A stretch of 64,000 bases of DNA from Anaerorhabdus furcosa. GTDB lineage: Bacteria; Bacillota_I; Bacilli_A; Erysipelotrichales; Erysipelotrichaceae. A program made the position numbers and the translations under genes. Under the pieces are notes generated by a model. That model ran no database searches. It was not told the origin of the DNA and saw only the letters and a program-made list of their open reading frames with translations. This document shows positions 1 through 11,810 of this stretch, in pieces. The DNA lies in assembly GCF_900167375.1 (NCBI RefSeq), contig NZ_FUWY01000001.1, forward strand, positions 1-64,000, in the 5' to 3' direction. Within the stretch, counting starts at the first letter, position 1. The number at the start of each line of letters is the position of its first letter.

Positions 1-11
1 AAAAACGCAAG

Positions 12-38
12 AAAAAAGGATATCCGCAAGGGATATCC
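12..38 (-). terminator. Terminator of the rRNA operon
   Basis: Perfect 8-bp inverted repeat (GGATATCC at 18-25 and 31-38, 5-nt loop) followed on the minus strand by six T residues (12-17). It lies immediately 3' of the 5S gene, where intrinsic termination of the operon is expected. Confidence 0.9.
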
Positions 39-40
39 AA

Positions 41-158
41 GGTTACCTGGCAACGAGCTAGTTTCACTATGGCGTGCATAGCTATAATCGCCGCTGAAAT
101 GCTTAACTTCTGTGTTCGGTATGGGAACAGGTGTGACCATTTCGCCATCATTACCAGA
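41..158 (-). rRNA. rrf: 5S ribosomal RNA
   Basis: The reverse complement has the standard 5S features: the start CTGGTRATGATGGCG, the central CCGAACACAGAAGTTAAG block and a 3' strand (CAGGTAACC) that can pair back with the 5' end. At about 118 nt it has normal length. It is the last gene of the 16S-23S-5S operon. Ends are estimated from conservation and may be off by a few bases. Confidence 0.95.
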
Positions 159-249
159 TTTGTGAGAGAAATTCTCTCAAAACTAAATAACAGTTTAAGA
201 CATTTTTTGTATCTTTCCGAATTGTTGTTGTGTTTGTTTTACTCTTGAC

Positions 250-3160
<2,911 letters not shown>

Positions 3161-3404
3161 ACAAGACTGAGATTTCTTCTCGTGGACTTCTTTTTTTAGA
3201 TTGAACTGTTTTTACTATGTTTTTCCTAAAATCATTTCATTGCTGTTCTGATTTTTGAAATCTAGTTTTTCAACTTTTCGGAAAGACCTTAATATCTGTC
3301 TTTCTCTGTTATTCAGTTTTCAAAGAACTTCTGAGAAATCACCGATCTCTCAAAACTAAATAGGAAATAAACGCTTAACTCAATTACTGTACTTCTTTCT
3401 CCTT
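3161..3404 (-). other. 16S-23S internal transcribed spacer without tRNA
   Basis: About 244 bases between 16S and 23S. No tRNA cloverleaf or CCA-bearing block is visible. It contains the 5' arm of the 23S processing stem (3310-3326, minus-strand TCTTTGAAAACTGAATA) and the 3' arm of the 16S processing stem (3346-3362, minus-strand TATTTAGTTTTGAGAGA), each repeated at the opposite side of its rRNA. A short AGAAATC/GATCTCT-like hairpin lies between them. Confidence 0.8.
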
Positions 3405-4936
<1,532 letters not shown>

Positions 4937-5087
4937 CTCATTTATGACACTGACTTCTTTGTCAGTTTTATCCTTTTTGTTTCCTTTTTAATTGACGTTC
5001 GTTGTTTAATTTCCTATTCAGTTTTCAAAGATCGTTCGCTAACACCTTCGTGTTTAGCGGTTTGTTGCACCGGTGAGGTGCTTAACT
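4937..5087 (-). other. rRNA operon leader
   Basis: The transcribed leader of about 145 nt between the rRNA promoter and 16S. It has a hairpin formed by CGCTAACAC and GTGTTTAGCG (about 5038-5060, one bulged base). It also has the 5' arm of the 16S processing stem at 5015-5031, identical to the arm in front of 23S. No protein gene is supported; the open frame here is low complexity and lacks a ribosome binding site. Confidence 0.7.
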
Positions 5088-5160
5088 ATAATATCAAACG
5101 ACTCCTTTACTGTCAACAACTTTTTGAACTTTTTTTAAACTTTTTTATTATTTTTTTACT
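5088..5160 (-). promoter_or_regulatory. rRNA operon promoter with UP element
   Basis: On the minus strand a consensus TTGACA (-35, 5111-5116) is followed by exactly 17 bp and TATTAT (-10, 5088-5093), placing the start near 5081. Upstream of -35 (5117-5160) are phased A-tracts, the composition of an UP element. This fits a strong growth-related rRNA promoter. Confidence 0.9.
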
Positions 5161-5232
5161 TCGTTGTAAAAACCCCTTATTTATAGTCGTTTTCACCTTC
5201 ATTTTTTCTTTTCTCTTCTTGATTTTGACAAA

Positions 5233-5255
5233 CAAAAAGCACAAATCTTTGTGCT
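5233..5255 (-). terminator. Terminator after ntdP
   Basis: Minus strand AGCACAAA-GAT-TTTGTGCT (5238-5255) followed by TTTTTG. It overlaps the last two bases of the ntdP stop codon and separates the gene from the upstream region of the convergently positioned rRNA promoter. Confidence 0.75.
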
Positions 5256-5784
5256 ATTGTTTTTGCATCTTTTGATACAGTTTGTAATACCGATTAATTG
5301 TTTCATCATTAAAGGGATCTTCCATCTCTTTTATTCTGCGAATTAAATCTTGCATTTGTCCTTCAACAATCATTTTAATATCATTTGAATAATTCATCTT
5401 TTTCCCATGATCTTCATATTCATCTTCATCCAAGATTTCAAACAAACCATTTGGATATAATTTTATATCTAAATCATAGTCAATGTTTTTAATTGCTTCT
5501 CCATCATATAAACTAGGTGAAGCTAAATTACAATAATAATAAATTCCTGTCTTTCGAATCATTGTTATAATATTAAACCATTTATCTGGATAAAAGAAAC
5601 AGATAGCCGGTTCTCTTGTAAACCATTTGCGTCCATCAGCTTCTGTTACCCATGTTTTGTTAGTAACCGCAACAATTTGTGATTCATTCGCTTCTATCAC
5701 GAACCCCTTAGCCCATGTGCGATGCAAGGACCCATCATGTTTGAAACTTTGAATATATACCATTGACCCGATAGTAGGTAACAT
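5254..5784 (-). CDS. ntdP: Nucleoside tri-/diphosphate phosphatase (DUF402, NtdP)
   Basis: A 176-residue DUF402 protein. The whole length aligns by eye with the staphylococcal/bacillar NtdP type: IQSYKHDG-like start (IQSFKHDGSLHRTW), VTEADGRKWFTREPAICFF, GIYYYCNLASP, IDYDLDIKLYPNG and LDEDEYE. The family hydrolyses nucleoside tri- and diphosphates with divalent metal, and the acidic DYDLD and DEDEYE clusters are the likely metal ligands. Start chosen at the ATG with GGAG 8 nt upstream. Apparently monocistronic, with its own extended -10 promoter and terminator. Confidence 0.85.
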   Translation of the reverse strand: MLPTIGSMVYIQSFKHDGSLHRTWAKGFVIEANESQIVAVTNKTWVTEADGRKWFTREPAICFFYPDKWFNIITMIRKTGIYYYCNLASPSLYDGEAIKNIDYDLDIKLYPNGLFEILDEDEYEDHGKKMNYSNDIKMIVEGQMQDLIRRIKEMEDPFNDETINRYYKLYQKMQKQ

Positions 5785-5831
5785 GTACTATTCTCCTTTC
5801 AAAATCATATTGTCCAAATAAAACCTTGTTT

Positions 5832-5840
5832 ATTATAACA
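5832..5840 (-). promoter_or_regulatory. Likely ntdP promoter (extended -10)
   Basis: Minus-strand TGTTATAAT: a consensus TATAAT (complement at 5832-5837) preceded by TG one base upstream, giving an extended -10. No good -35 is present. About 45 bp in front of the ntdP start. Confidence 0.55.
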
Positions 5841-5866
5841 CAAATATCCTTTCCTTTAGTCTTTAA

Positions 5867-5896
5867 AATAAAAATAAGGTTGAGTTGTACCTTATT
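5867..5896 (-). terminator. Terminator after thiT
   Basis: Minus-strand hairpin AATAAGGT / ACCTTATT (5873-5880 and 5889-5896, 8-nt loop) followed by TTTATTTT. It lies 15 bp after the thiT stop codon. Confidence 0.8.
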
Positions 5897-5910
5897 CTTA
5901 TCTACCTATT

Positions 5911-6471
5911 TTATTTTAAACCTACAAATTCAAAACGCTTTGTTGTACTTAGACGATGAATAATTAGTGGTACTAAAATTGCCGCAATAATTAGTGTTAC
6001 AAAATTGAACCCAAAATTATACCCCATAGAATAAATCCAAGCTCCCGCACTACCCGCAACTTCATTTGCTGGCCAATAATAAACACCAGAGACAACTTGA
6101 CCTGCAAATCGCACAAACATCGTTATTGCCATCCCTATATATAGATTAGAGATTTTCCCCATTTTAGGGAAAGCACTTGCCATACCACAGATAGCTGAAG
6201 GAATAATGTAATCCAATGAATATTGAATCGGATTTAAATACCATTCATTCAATCCCATCATTGAAGTCACTAACCACCACAATAGTCCCACACTAAATCC
6301 TTTTTTCCATCCTAAATGATAAGAAGCCATAAATACAGGAAGAAGTCCCAATGTAATACTTCCCCCACTTGGCATTTGCAAGATTGGAATAAACTTACTA
6401 ACATAATCCAACACCACTGCCAATGCCACATACAAAGCCATGTAACTAAGATCTTTCACGTTAATTTTCAT
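5911..6471 (-). CDS. thiT: Thiamine ECF transporter substrate-binding protein ThiT
   Basis: A 186-residue, six-helix membrane protein matching the ThiT S-component of group II ECF transporters. Visible family features are the N-terminal ALYVALAVVLDYVSKFIP helix, MPSGGSITLGLLPVF, the thiamine-pocket loop GLNEWYLNPIQYSLDYIIP and the conserved GVYYWP. ThiT binds thiamine with nanomolar affinity and uses the shared EcfAA'T module, which is not in this window. The start has GGAGGTG 8 nt upstream. Preceded by a TPP riboswitch, so expression should fall when thiamine pyrophosphate is abundant. Confidence 0.95.
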   Translation of the reverse strand: MKINVKDLSYMALYVALAVVLDYVSKFIPILQMPSGGSITLGLLPVFMASYHLGWKKGFSVGLLWWLVTSMMGLNEWYLNPIQYSLDYIIPSAICGMASAFPKMGKISNLYIGMAITMFVRFAGQVVSGVYYWPANEVAGSAGAWIYSMGYNFGFNFVTLIIAAILVPLIIHRLSTTKRFEFVGLK

Positions 6472-6489
6472 AAAAAAACACCTCCGATT

Positions 6490-6590
6490 TGTTCAAAGGC
6501 GTAAGGATAAAAACTAAGAACTCCCTACGCTAGTATTAACTAGATCAGGTGATAAGGGTTAACTCTCAGCACAATGTGCACCCCTGTTCA
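6490..6590 (-). promoter_or_regulatory. TPP riboswitch (THI element) controlling thiT
   Basis: On the minus strand the canonical order is present: GGGGTGC, GCTGAGAG, ACCC, ACCTGATCTAG...TAATACTAGCGTAGGGA. P1 closure is GAAC...GTTC, and the aptamer spans about 6517-6590. Downstream, TCCTTACGC (6507-6515 region) is complementary to the aptamer 3' strand GCGTAGGGA with one G-T wobble, so it can form an alternative hairpin exclusive with the ligand-bound fold. No U-run follows, so control of the GGAGG ribosome site is more likely than termination (inference). Confidence 0.93.
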
Positions 6591-6598
6591 CGGTCTTT

Positions 6599-6627
6599 AT
6601 TATAACATCGATACATGTGTGATACAA
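6599..6627 (-). promoter_or_regulatory. Promoter of thiT
   Basis: Minus strand TTGTAT (complement of 6622-6627), 17-bp spacer, consensus TATAAT (complement of 6599-6604). The predicted start near 6592 is directly in front of the TPP aptamer. Confidence 0.75.
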
Positions 6628-6651
6628 TACAATAGAAAAAAAGGAGACCTT

Positions 6652-7113
6652 ATGATTGATTATCCATTATTAAACAGTCAAGTTGAAGCACTACTTGAAG
6701 AAACAGATAAAATTGCAGCACTCGCAAATCTTACCGCTTGCATCAATGAATCCCTCGACAACATCAATTGGGTTGGATTCTATTTTCTAACAAATAACGA
6801 ATTGGTACTTGGACCCTTTCAAGGCAAAGTAGCTTGTACACATATTTCGTTAGATCGTGGTGTGTGTGGTAAAGCCGCATCCACAAAGACAATTCAAATT
6901 ATTAAAAACGTTCATGAATTCAAAGGTCATATTGCATGTGATAGTGCCTCAGAGAGTGAGCTTGTCATTCCAATCCTTGTAAATGATGATGTTGTAGGAC
7001 TTCTTGATATCGATTCTCCTTCACTCAACCGATTTAGTGAAAGGGATGCAGTTGAATTTGAAATGATTTGCAAATTAATAAGTGAAGCTTATTTACTCCA
7101 TAACTGGAAATAA
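6652..7113 (+). CDS. msrC: Free methionine-(R)-sulfoxide reductase (GAF domain)
   Basis: A 153-residue single GAF domain of the fRMsr (YebR) type. The three family cysteines are visible in ACTHI, GVCGKA and HIACDSASESE, the last being the substrate/catalytic loop. It reduces free L-methionine-(R)-sulfoxide, with electrons from thioredoxin in known members. Start chosen at 6652 because AAGGAG lies 8 nt upstream; the in-frame ATG at 6574 lies inside the opposite-strand riboswitch/promoter and has no ribosome site. Divergent from thiT. Confidence 0.9.
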   Translation: MIDYPLLNSQVEALLEETDKIAALANLTACINESLDNINWVGFYFLTNNELVLGPFQGKVACTHISLDRGVCGKAASTKTIQIIKNVHEFKGHIACDSASESELVIPILVNDDVVGLLDIDSPSLNRFSERDAVEFEMICKLISEAYLLHNWK

Positions 7114-7126
7114 GCTTCACTTTTTT
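7080..7126 (+). terminator. Terminator of msrC
   Basis: Perfect 15-bp arms (7080-7094 and 7108-7122, core AGTGAAGCTTATT) followed by T6. The right arm includes the last codons and stop of msrC. It probably also acts on the convergent minus-strand gene, whose stop is at 7125. Confidence 0.85.
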
Positions 7127-7922
7127 ATCTATAGATTTCGTATTTACTTCTCGCTTCAAAGCAACGTACCATTTCATCAATTGCTACATCTGCTCTAAAT
7201 AGTTTTACATCTGAATTACCTATCTTCATATCGCGAATAGCACCTTTTTCTTTTAGTTCTAATTCAACCAAAACAAATTCATCACTATTGACGTCAATAT
7301 CCAAATATTTCTTCCAAACTCTTCTTCCTTCAATTTCTACTGCAGCACCTTGAAGTAAAATCGGTCTACAATCAGATCGATATTCCGCTAAATGCAGTGC
7401 TGTGCAATTATCAAACCCAACACCAAGTAGTAAAACATATCCTTTTAACTCATATAATCTAGCAGTTGGTGATTCTTCTGATAATGAAAAATGAAGCGAG
7501 TGACGATTACACAATAACTTCGCATATTTTCCCCAAGCTACATAGGCACTGTTGGGATGATTAGATATGACTGCACCATCACGTCTTCTTAAATTCTCCG
7601 CAATGTCTCCCATACAAACACTTTCCGATTCTTTCTTATGAAAAGCTGGGGTATTTTCTCTTATTGTTTCAGCAAGACCCATTTCAACAGGTGGATTGAC
7701 CCAAAATGTGGGCTCTGTGTTGTTACTACAATGCATCGGCATAAGAATAGTTCCACTATAACCAACGACATCAATGAGCGCATCAACTACTGTTTGTGCT
7801 CCTCCAATTACATAACCAAAACTAGACAATGATGCATGAACCTCCAATATCATCCCTGGTTTTACTCCAAGTTCGATAAAATTCTTCATCAAGTCCTTTT
7901 TGGTTAATACTGTTGTAATCAT
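7125..7922 (-). CDS. AAC(3)-family N-acetyltransferase
   Basis: About 265 residues of the aminoglycoside 3-N-acetyltransferase/YokD fold. Evidence: VHASLSSFGYVIGGAQTVVDAL near the N-terminus, GTILMPMH, FWVNPPVEMGLAETIR, SNHPNSAYVAWGK and a C-terminal LLGVGFDNCTALHLAEY carrying the conserved histidine. Many chromosomal members have no proven drug substrate, so resistance should not be assumed. Start placed at the ATG at 7922, 5 bases after the upstream pgpA stop; the longer open frame would overlap pgpA by 110 bases with unrelated residues. Last gene of the pseudouridine operon. Confidence 0.75.
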   Translation of the reverse strand: MITTVLTKKDLMKNFIELGVKPGMILEVHASLSSFGYVIGGAQTVVDALIDVVGYSGTILMPMHCSNNTEPTFWVNPPVEMGLAETIRENTPAFHKKESESVCMGDIAENLRRRDGAVISNHPNSAYVAWGKYAKLLCNRHSLHFSLSEESPTARLYELKGYVLLLGVGFDNCTALHLAEYRSDCRPILLQGAAVEIEGRRVWKKYLDIDVNSDEFVLVELELKEKGAIRDMKIGNSDVKLFRADVAIDEMVRCFEARSKYEIYR

Positions 7923-7926
7923 CTTT

Positions 7927-8424
7927 CTATTTTTCACTACTATCCCCTTTTTCCTTACCATGCGCAATTTTACTAGCAGCACTAGCTGCAATAGCTCCAA
8001 CAATATCATCCAAGAACGTATTGCATTGTGGACCTTCATGATTATTCAATTTCGCAATAATTCCTGGTTTCACTCTATCAATATATCCATAATTTGTTAA
8101 AGCAATTGAACCATAGATATTACATATTCCATACGCTAATACTTCATCGACACCATAAAGTGAATAATCTTGCATTAAAATTGTTTCCAATTCCTTTGTA
8201 GCAAGTTTTCCCTCTTCAGCCATCATATCTAAATTAATACCCGTAACAATAGCATGTTGTACTTCACGTTTTGAAATAACTTGTTTTACTCCATCCAATA
8301 CTTCTTCTAGTGTTAAATCTGGGTAGTAATCCTTTTGTAATAATTTAGCGCATTCTGCAATGTCTTCAAGTTCTACCCCTCTATCATGTAATAACTGAAC
8401 ACAAACATCATACATATTATTCAC
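7927..8424 (-). CDS. pgpA: Phosphatidylglycerophosphatase A-like protein
   Basis: A 165-residue protein resembling the Bacillus YutG/PgpA-type family. Supporting blocks are an N-terminal four-helix part (LHDRGVELEDIAECAKLLQ, YYPDLTLEEVLDGV) and the C-terminal GICNIYGSIALTNYGYIDRVKPGIIAKLN and CNTFLDDIVGAIAASAASKIAH. The usual role is dephosphorylating phosphatidylglycerophosphate at the membrane, but this soluble-looking Gram-positive branch is less characterised. Its start overlaps the end of psuG by 8 bases, so translation is coupled in the psu operon. Confidence 0.75.
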   Translation of the reverse strand: MNNMYDVCVQLLHDRGVELEDIAECAKLLQKDYYPDLTLEEVLDGVKQVISKREVQHAIVTGINLDMMAEEGKLATKELETILMQDYSLYGVDEVLAYGICNIYGSIALTNYGYIDRVKPGIIAKLNNHEGPQCNTFLDDIVGAIAASAASKIAHGKEKGDSSEK

Positions 8425-9331
8425 CTCTTAATTGACAAAGTTCTTTTGCAATTTCCGTTCCAACACGTGCATTATTAAACACAAGTTGAATATTTGAATC
8501 TAAACTCTTACCACCAGTTAATTCTTTAATTTTTGCAAGTAAGAAAGGTGTTGAATCTTTTCCATGAACACCTTGAGCATCCATTTCTTTAATTGCTGAA
8601 TTAATCGCAACATCCATTTCATCTTTGTTCATTGCATATTCCTCAGGAATTGGATTTGTTACAAGTACGCCTCCATCAAGTCCCATTTCGCGTTTTGCTA
8701 AAATTGCTTCAGCGATTTCTTTTTCGCTATCCATTTCATAGTCCACCATTAAACCTGATGTTCTTGTATAGAATGCAGCCAATTCTTTTGTCTTATATCC
8801 TAACACTGGAACTCCAAATGTTTCAAGGTATTCAAGTGTAAGTGGTAAATCTAAAATTGCTTTTGCTCCAGCACAAATAACAGTTACATTTGTATGTGCT
8901 AATTCTTGTAAGTCAGCTGAGATATCAAATGTTTCTTGTGCTCCACGATGAACACCACCAACACCTCCAGTTACAAATACTTCAATGCCTGCTTTTGCCG
9001 CAAAAATCATAGTTGTTGCTACTGTTGTTGCACCCCATAATTTCTTTGACATAATAACTGGTAAATCACGGCGAGAAACTTTAATGATTCCTTCGCGTTT
9101 TCCAAACTCTTCAATTTCCTCTGGTGTCATACCAACAACACCAACACCATCTATAATCCCAATCGTTGCAGGCACTGCACCTTTTTCACGAATAATTGCT
9201 TCTACTTCTAATGCTGTTTTCACATTTTGTGGATAAGGCATTCCGTGAGATATAATTGTAGATTCTAATGCAACAACGGGTTGATTGTTATCTAATGCTT
9301 TTTGTACTTCTGGGTTTACTCTAATCATCAT
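8417..9331 (-). CDS. psuG: Pseudouridine-5'-phosphate glycosidase PsuG
   Basis: A 304-residue protein with the full PsuG (YeiN) signature: VVALESTIISHGMPYPQN, GAVPATIGIIDG, KVSRRDLP, GATTVATTMIFAAKAGIEVFVTGGVGGVHRGA and ICAGAKAILDLP. The family cleaves the C-C glycosidic bond of pseudouridine 5'-phosphate to uracil and ribose 5-phosphate, using Mn2+ and a lysine. Length is normal. Two adjacent ATGs (9331 and 9328) follow GAGAGGAAA. The first overlaps the psuK stop region, showing coupling to the kinase that makes its substrate. Confidence 0.95.
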   Translation of the reverse strand: MMIRVNPEVQKALDNNQPVVALESTIISHGMPYPQNVKTALEVEAIIREKGAVPATIGIIDGVGVVGMTPEEIEEFGKREGIIKVSRRDLPVIMSKKLWGATTVATTMIFAAKAGIEVFVTGGVGGVHRGAQETFDISADLQELAHTNVTVICAGAKAILDLPLTLEYLETFGVPVLGYKTKELAAFYTRTSGLMVDYEMDSEKEIAEAILAKREMGLDGGVLVTNPIPEEYAMNKDEMDVAINSAIKEMDAQGVHGKDSTPFLLAKIKELTGGKSLDSNIQLVFNNARVGTEIAKELCQLRGE

Positions 9332-10263
9332 AATATTTTCCTCTCAATTTCTAATGTTTTAATTGTTTCTTCTATTAGTTTAACACATAATTCAGGATTC
9401 ACAGTATGAATGCATGTAATTGTACATACTGCTGCTGCTATCGCAAACTCAACGGCATCATCAATGGATTTCCCATTCATTCTAGCATAGATATACGATG
9501 CCAAAAAAGCATCTCCTCCACCTGTCGCATTCGCAACTTCCACCATTTTATGTTTAACCCAAATTTTATGATCCTTGTTTCCCGCAAGAACACCTTGTTC
9601 ACCCAGACTAATAATAGGCTCTTCAACACCTTGCTCTATGTAATTTTCTAGTGTTCTAATCGCTGATGCTTCATCTTCAATTTTTATATTTGTAAAAATC
9701 TCTGATTCATATTTATTTGGTTTAAAGATTGAAAAACGATTCAATATCCCCTTTACTTTATCTGCCTTTGCGGTAGAGATTGGATCAATCGCAATCTTAG
9801 CACGCGTATTTGATGTAATATAATCAATTAAATCCTTCTTCAAATTTGTATCAATAACCAATAAATCATCTTCTTCTATCTTACTCAAGATATCCGCCAA
9901 CATGATTTCATCCATATGATTTAGAATATCCATATCACTCATTGCTAAGTGCATATCATGCTTCTCATCCAATATCGCAAGATAAATCGAAGATCTTGCA
10001 TCATGAATTACTTTAGATAACGAACAATTCATCCCCACATCTTCACAATACTTCTTCAATTGTATTCCATACAAATCATCTGCAAAGATTGTAACAAAAT
10101 AAACCTCTTTACCCAGTCGTGATAAATTCTCTGCAATATTTCGACCAACTCCACCAAAGGAAGTTGTGATTATTCCTGGATTTGAATCAAACATCTGCAA
10201 AGGTTTAAAGCTAGCCCCGCAAATATCAACATTGGCTCCGCCAATCACAAATACTCTATTCAT
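9328..10263 (-). CDS. psuK: Pseudouridine kinase PsuK (PfkB family)
   Basis: A 311-residue ribokinase-type (PfkB) kinase. The N-terminal motif is GGANVDICG, the sugar-binding GGVGRNIAENLSRLG follows, and the C-terminal ATP/anion-hole motif is NATGGGDAFLASY with the catalytic Asp. Its position directly upstream of psuG, with a 4-base overlap, makes pseudouridine the likely substrate. It overlaps the preceding DUF1836 gene by 4 bases as well. Confidence 0.92.
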   Translation of the reverse strand: MNRVFVIGGANVDICGASFKPLQMFDSNPGIITTSFGGVGRNIAENLSRLGKEVYFVTIFADDLYGIQLKKYCEDVGMNCSLSKVIHDARSSIYLAILDEKHDMHLAMSDMDILNHMDEIMLADILSKIEEDDLLVIDTNLKKDLIDYITSNTRAKIAIDPISTAKADKVKGILNRFSIFKPNKYESEIFTNIKIEDEASAIRTLENYIEQGVEEPIISLGEQGVLAGNKDHKIWVKHKMVEVANATGGGDAFLASYIYARMNGKSIDDAVEFAIAAAVCTITCIHTVNPELCVKLIEETIKTLEIERKIL

Positions 10264-10802
10264 AATTCTCCTCGAAAACTTTCTTGTTGAAGTTTTACTT
10301 TCTTCGACGCAACAATTTTATTCGCAAAAGCAAGTGCCGCCATCTTAAGTGCTATTTCATCTTCTTGGATAACTGTTACCCGTGTATCATTTTTTATCTT
10401 GGCATTGATCATCGCCATTGCCTGTTTCAATGCCTTTTCTTGTTCTTCACAAAAAAAGTTGTATGCTTCATGTGTCCCCGATAAATTTGCTTGGAAAAGA
10501 ATACCATCCTTTACCTCTTTAATTGTCATCACTTGTTTAAGAATGGTAATCGCAATCAAATAACCAAAATGAACACGATTATATTGTTTTTTACGATTTG
10601 GTGCAGGTATCATTTTCCACTTCACATAATTATTTATCATTGATGGTGTCAAAATTTTTTCATCTTCTATTAAAGTGCCTACATACTTTTCAATCAAAGT
10701 AATTACTTGATCTTTATATAAGTCCATATCAGGAAGCTCTTCCCAACGTGGTAAATGGACATTATTTACTTGTTCACTCCATATTTCTAATTCTTTATCC
10801 AT
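10260..10802 (-). CDS. DUF1836 protein, probable regulator of the psu operon
   Basis: A 180-residue DUF1836 protein with the recognisable start (LPRWEELPDMDLYKDQVITLIEKYV) and a MerR-like winged-helix segment (ILTPSMINNYVKWKMIPAPNRKKQYNRVH). The family is predicted to bind DNA through that helix-turn-helix. As first gene of a tightly overlapping operon (DUF1836-psuK-psuG-pgpA-AAC3), it may sense a nucleoside or autoregulate; this is inference. The start follows TTAGTGAGGAC. A divergent PfkB kinase gene starts 93 bp away. Confidence 0.8.
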   Translation of the reverse strand: MDKELEIWSEQVNNVHLPRWEELPDMDLYKDQVITLIEKYVGTLIEDEKILTPSMINNYVKWKMIPAPNRKKQYNRVHFGYLIAITILKQVMTIKEVKDGILFQANLSGTHEAYNFFCEEQEKALKQAMAMINAKIKNDTRVTVIQEDEIALKMAALAFANKIVASKKVKLQQESFRGEL

Positions 10803-10866
10803 TGTAAGTCCTCACTAATTTATTCTATTTTATCATACTTCTATAACAAATTTCCTTATTTTTCGT

Positions 10867-10872
10867 TATAAT
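10867..10872 (+). promoter_or_regulatory. -10 element for the divergent PfkB kinase
   Basis: Consensus TATAAT 24 bp before the chosen ATG at 10896. The -35 is weak. Transcription from about 10879 would exclude the upstream TTG (10875) as a start codon and supports the ATG. Confidence 0.45.
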
Positions 10873-10895
10873 AATTGAAGAAAGTAGGATTAACA

Positions 10896-11789
10896 ATGAA
10901 ACAAAAAGTACTCTTATTAGGTGGATGTTGCATTGATGAAATATTAGAATGTGACCACTTACCCAAAGCTGGTGATGATATTTTAATTAAATCAAAAAAA
11001 GTAATGCTAGGTGGTTCATGTTTAAACGTCGCAACCGTTTTAAAACGTTTGGGCAAAGAACCCATTCTTTATTCCGCTTTAGGTCATTCTATCTTTTCAC
11101 AATATAAAGCTGATTTAATCGAAGAAGGTTTTGATTGTAGCTGCATCTATGAAGTTGAGGGACAAACTGGAACTTGTACCATCTTGATTGATAGTTCAAA
11201 AGAAAGAACTTTTCTTACCTACAATGGAATTGAAGGACAATTCAACGAAGATAAAATTCCTCTTACTGTTATCGATCAAATCGAATGGATTTATTTATCT
11301 GGTATCTTTTTAACCTACAAAGATGAATCACAAAAAATCGTTCCATTTCTAATGCGAATGATTCATCAAGGAAAACATATCTTTTTTGACTTAGGGTCAC
11401 TTGTAGATCAAATCGAAATTAACCTACTAAAAGAATGTATTGAGTTATCATCCATTATAAAAGGAAATGAATCTGAGATCGATATATTAGTGAATCGTTT
11501 ACATCTTGGTCATATCACTGAAATTCTAAATACAAACTTGAGAATTATTATTAAAACTTGTGGAGCGCAAGGATCACTTACATATTTAGAAAAGAATAGT
11601 TTATCTACCCCAAGTGTTGAGGTTGAACCAATTGATACAACAGGTTCTGGCGATAGCTTTGTGGGTGCATTCATAGCGAGTTTATTAGATAACTTATCAA
11701 CACAAGAATGCTTAGAAATTGCTTCCAAGTTTGGGGCAATTGCGACAACACATGCTGGCGGAAGAATAAAACTAAACGAAAAAAAATAA
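10896..11789 (+). CDS. PfkB-family carbohydrate/nucleoside kinase
   Basis: A 297-residue ribokinase-fold kinase. N-terminal LLGGCCIDEILECDHLPKAGDD, then the substrate loop LGGSCLNVATVLKRLGKEP, and C-terminal PIDTTGSGDSFVGAF with the catalytic Asp. Start at the ATG with AGTAGGA 8 nt upstream. It sits back to back with the pseudouridine operon, so a nucleoside or ribose-like substrate is plausible, but the sequence does not fix it. Unlike PsuK it has the standard DTTGSGDSF motif. It ends in a bidirectional terminator shared with ldh. Confidence 0.8.
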   Translation: MKQKVLLLGGCCIDEILECDHLPKAGDDILIKSKKVMLGGSCLNVATVLKRLGKEPILYSALGHSIFSQYKADLIEEGFDCSCIYEVEGQTGTCTILIDSSKERTFLTYNGIEGQFNEDKIPLTVIDQIEWIYLSGIFLTYKDESQKIVPFLMRMIHQGKHIFFDLGSLVDQIEINLLKECIELSSIIKGNESEIDILVNRLHLGHITEILNTNLRIIIKTCGAQGSLTYLEKNSLSTPSVEVEPIDTTGSGDSFVGAFIASLLDNLSTQECLEIASKFGAIATTHAGGRIKLNEKK

Positions 11790-11810
11790 GGAATTTCCTT
11801 ATTTTTATTT
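11784..11810. terminator. Bidirectional terminator between PfkB kinase and ldh
   Basis: Inverted repeat AAATAAGGAA / TTCCTTATTT (11784-11804) with flanking A- and T-rich tracts. It includes the plus-strand stop codon and abuts the end of the convergent ldh gene. Confidence 0.75.

Noticed and set aside
7923-8039. Longer N-terminus for the AAC(3)-like protein
   Set aside because: The extra 39 codons overlap pgpA out of frame and have no family similarity; the ATG at 7922 fits operon spacing.
10875-10895. TTG start for the PfkB kinase
   Set aside because: It lies at or before the predicted transcription start and has no ribosome site; the ATG at 10896 has AGTAGGA.
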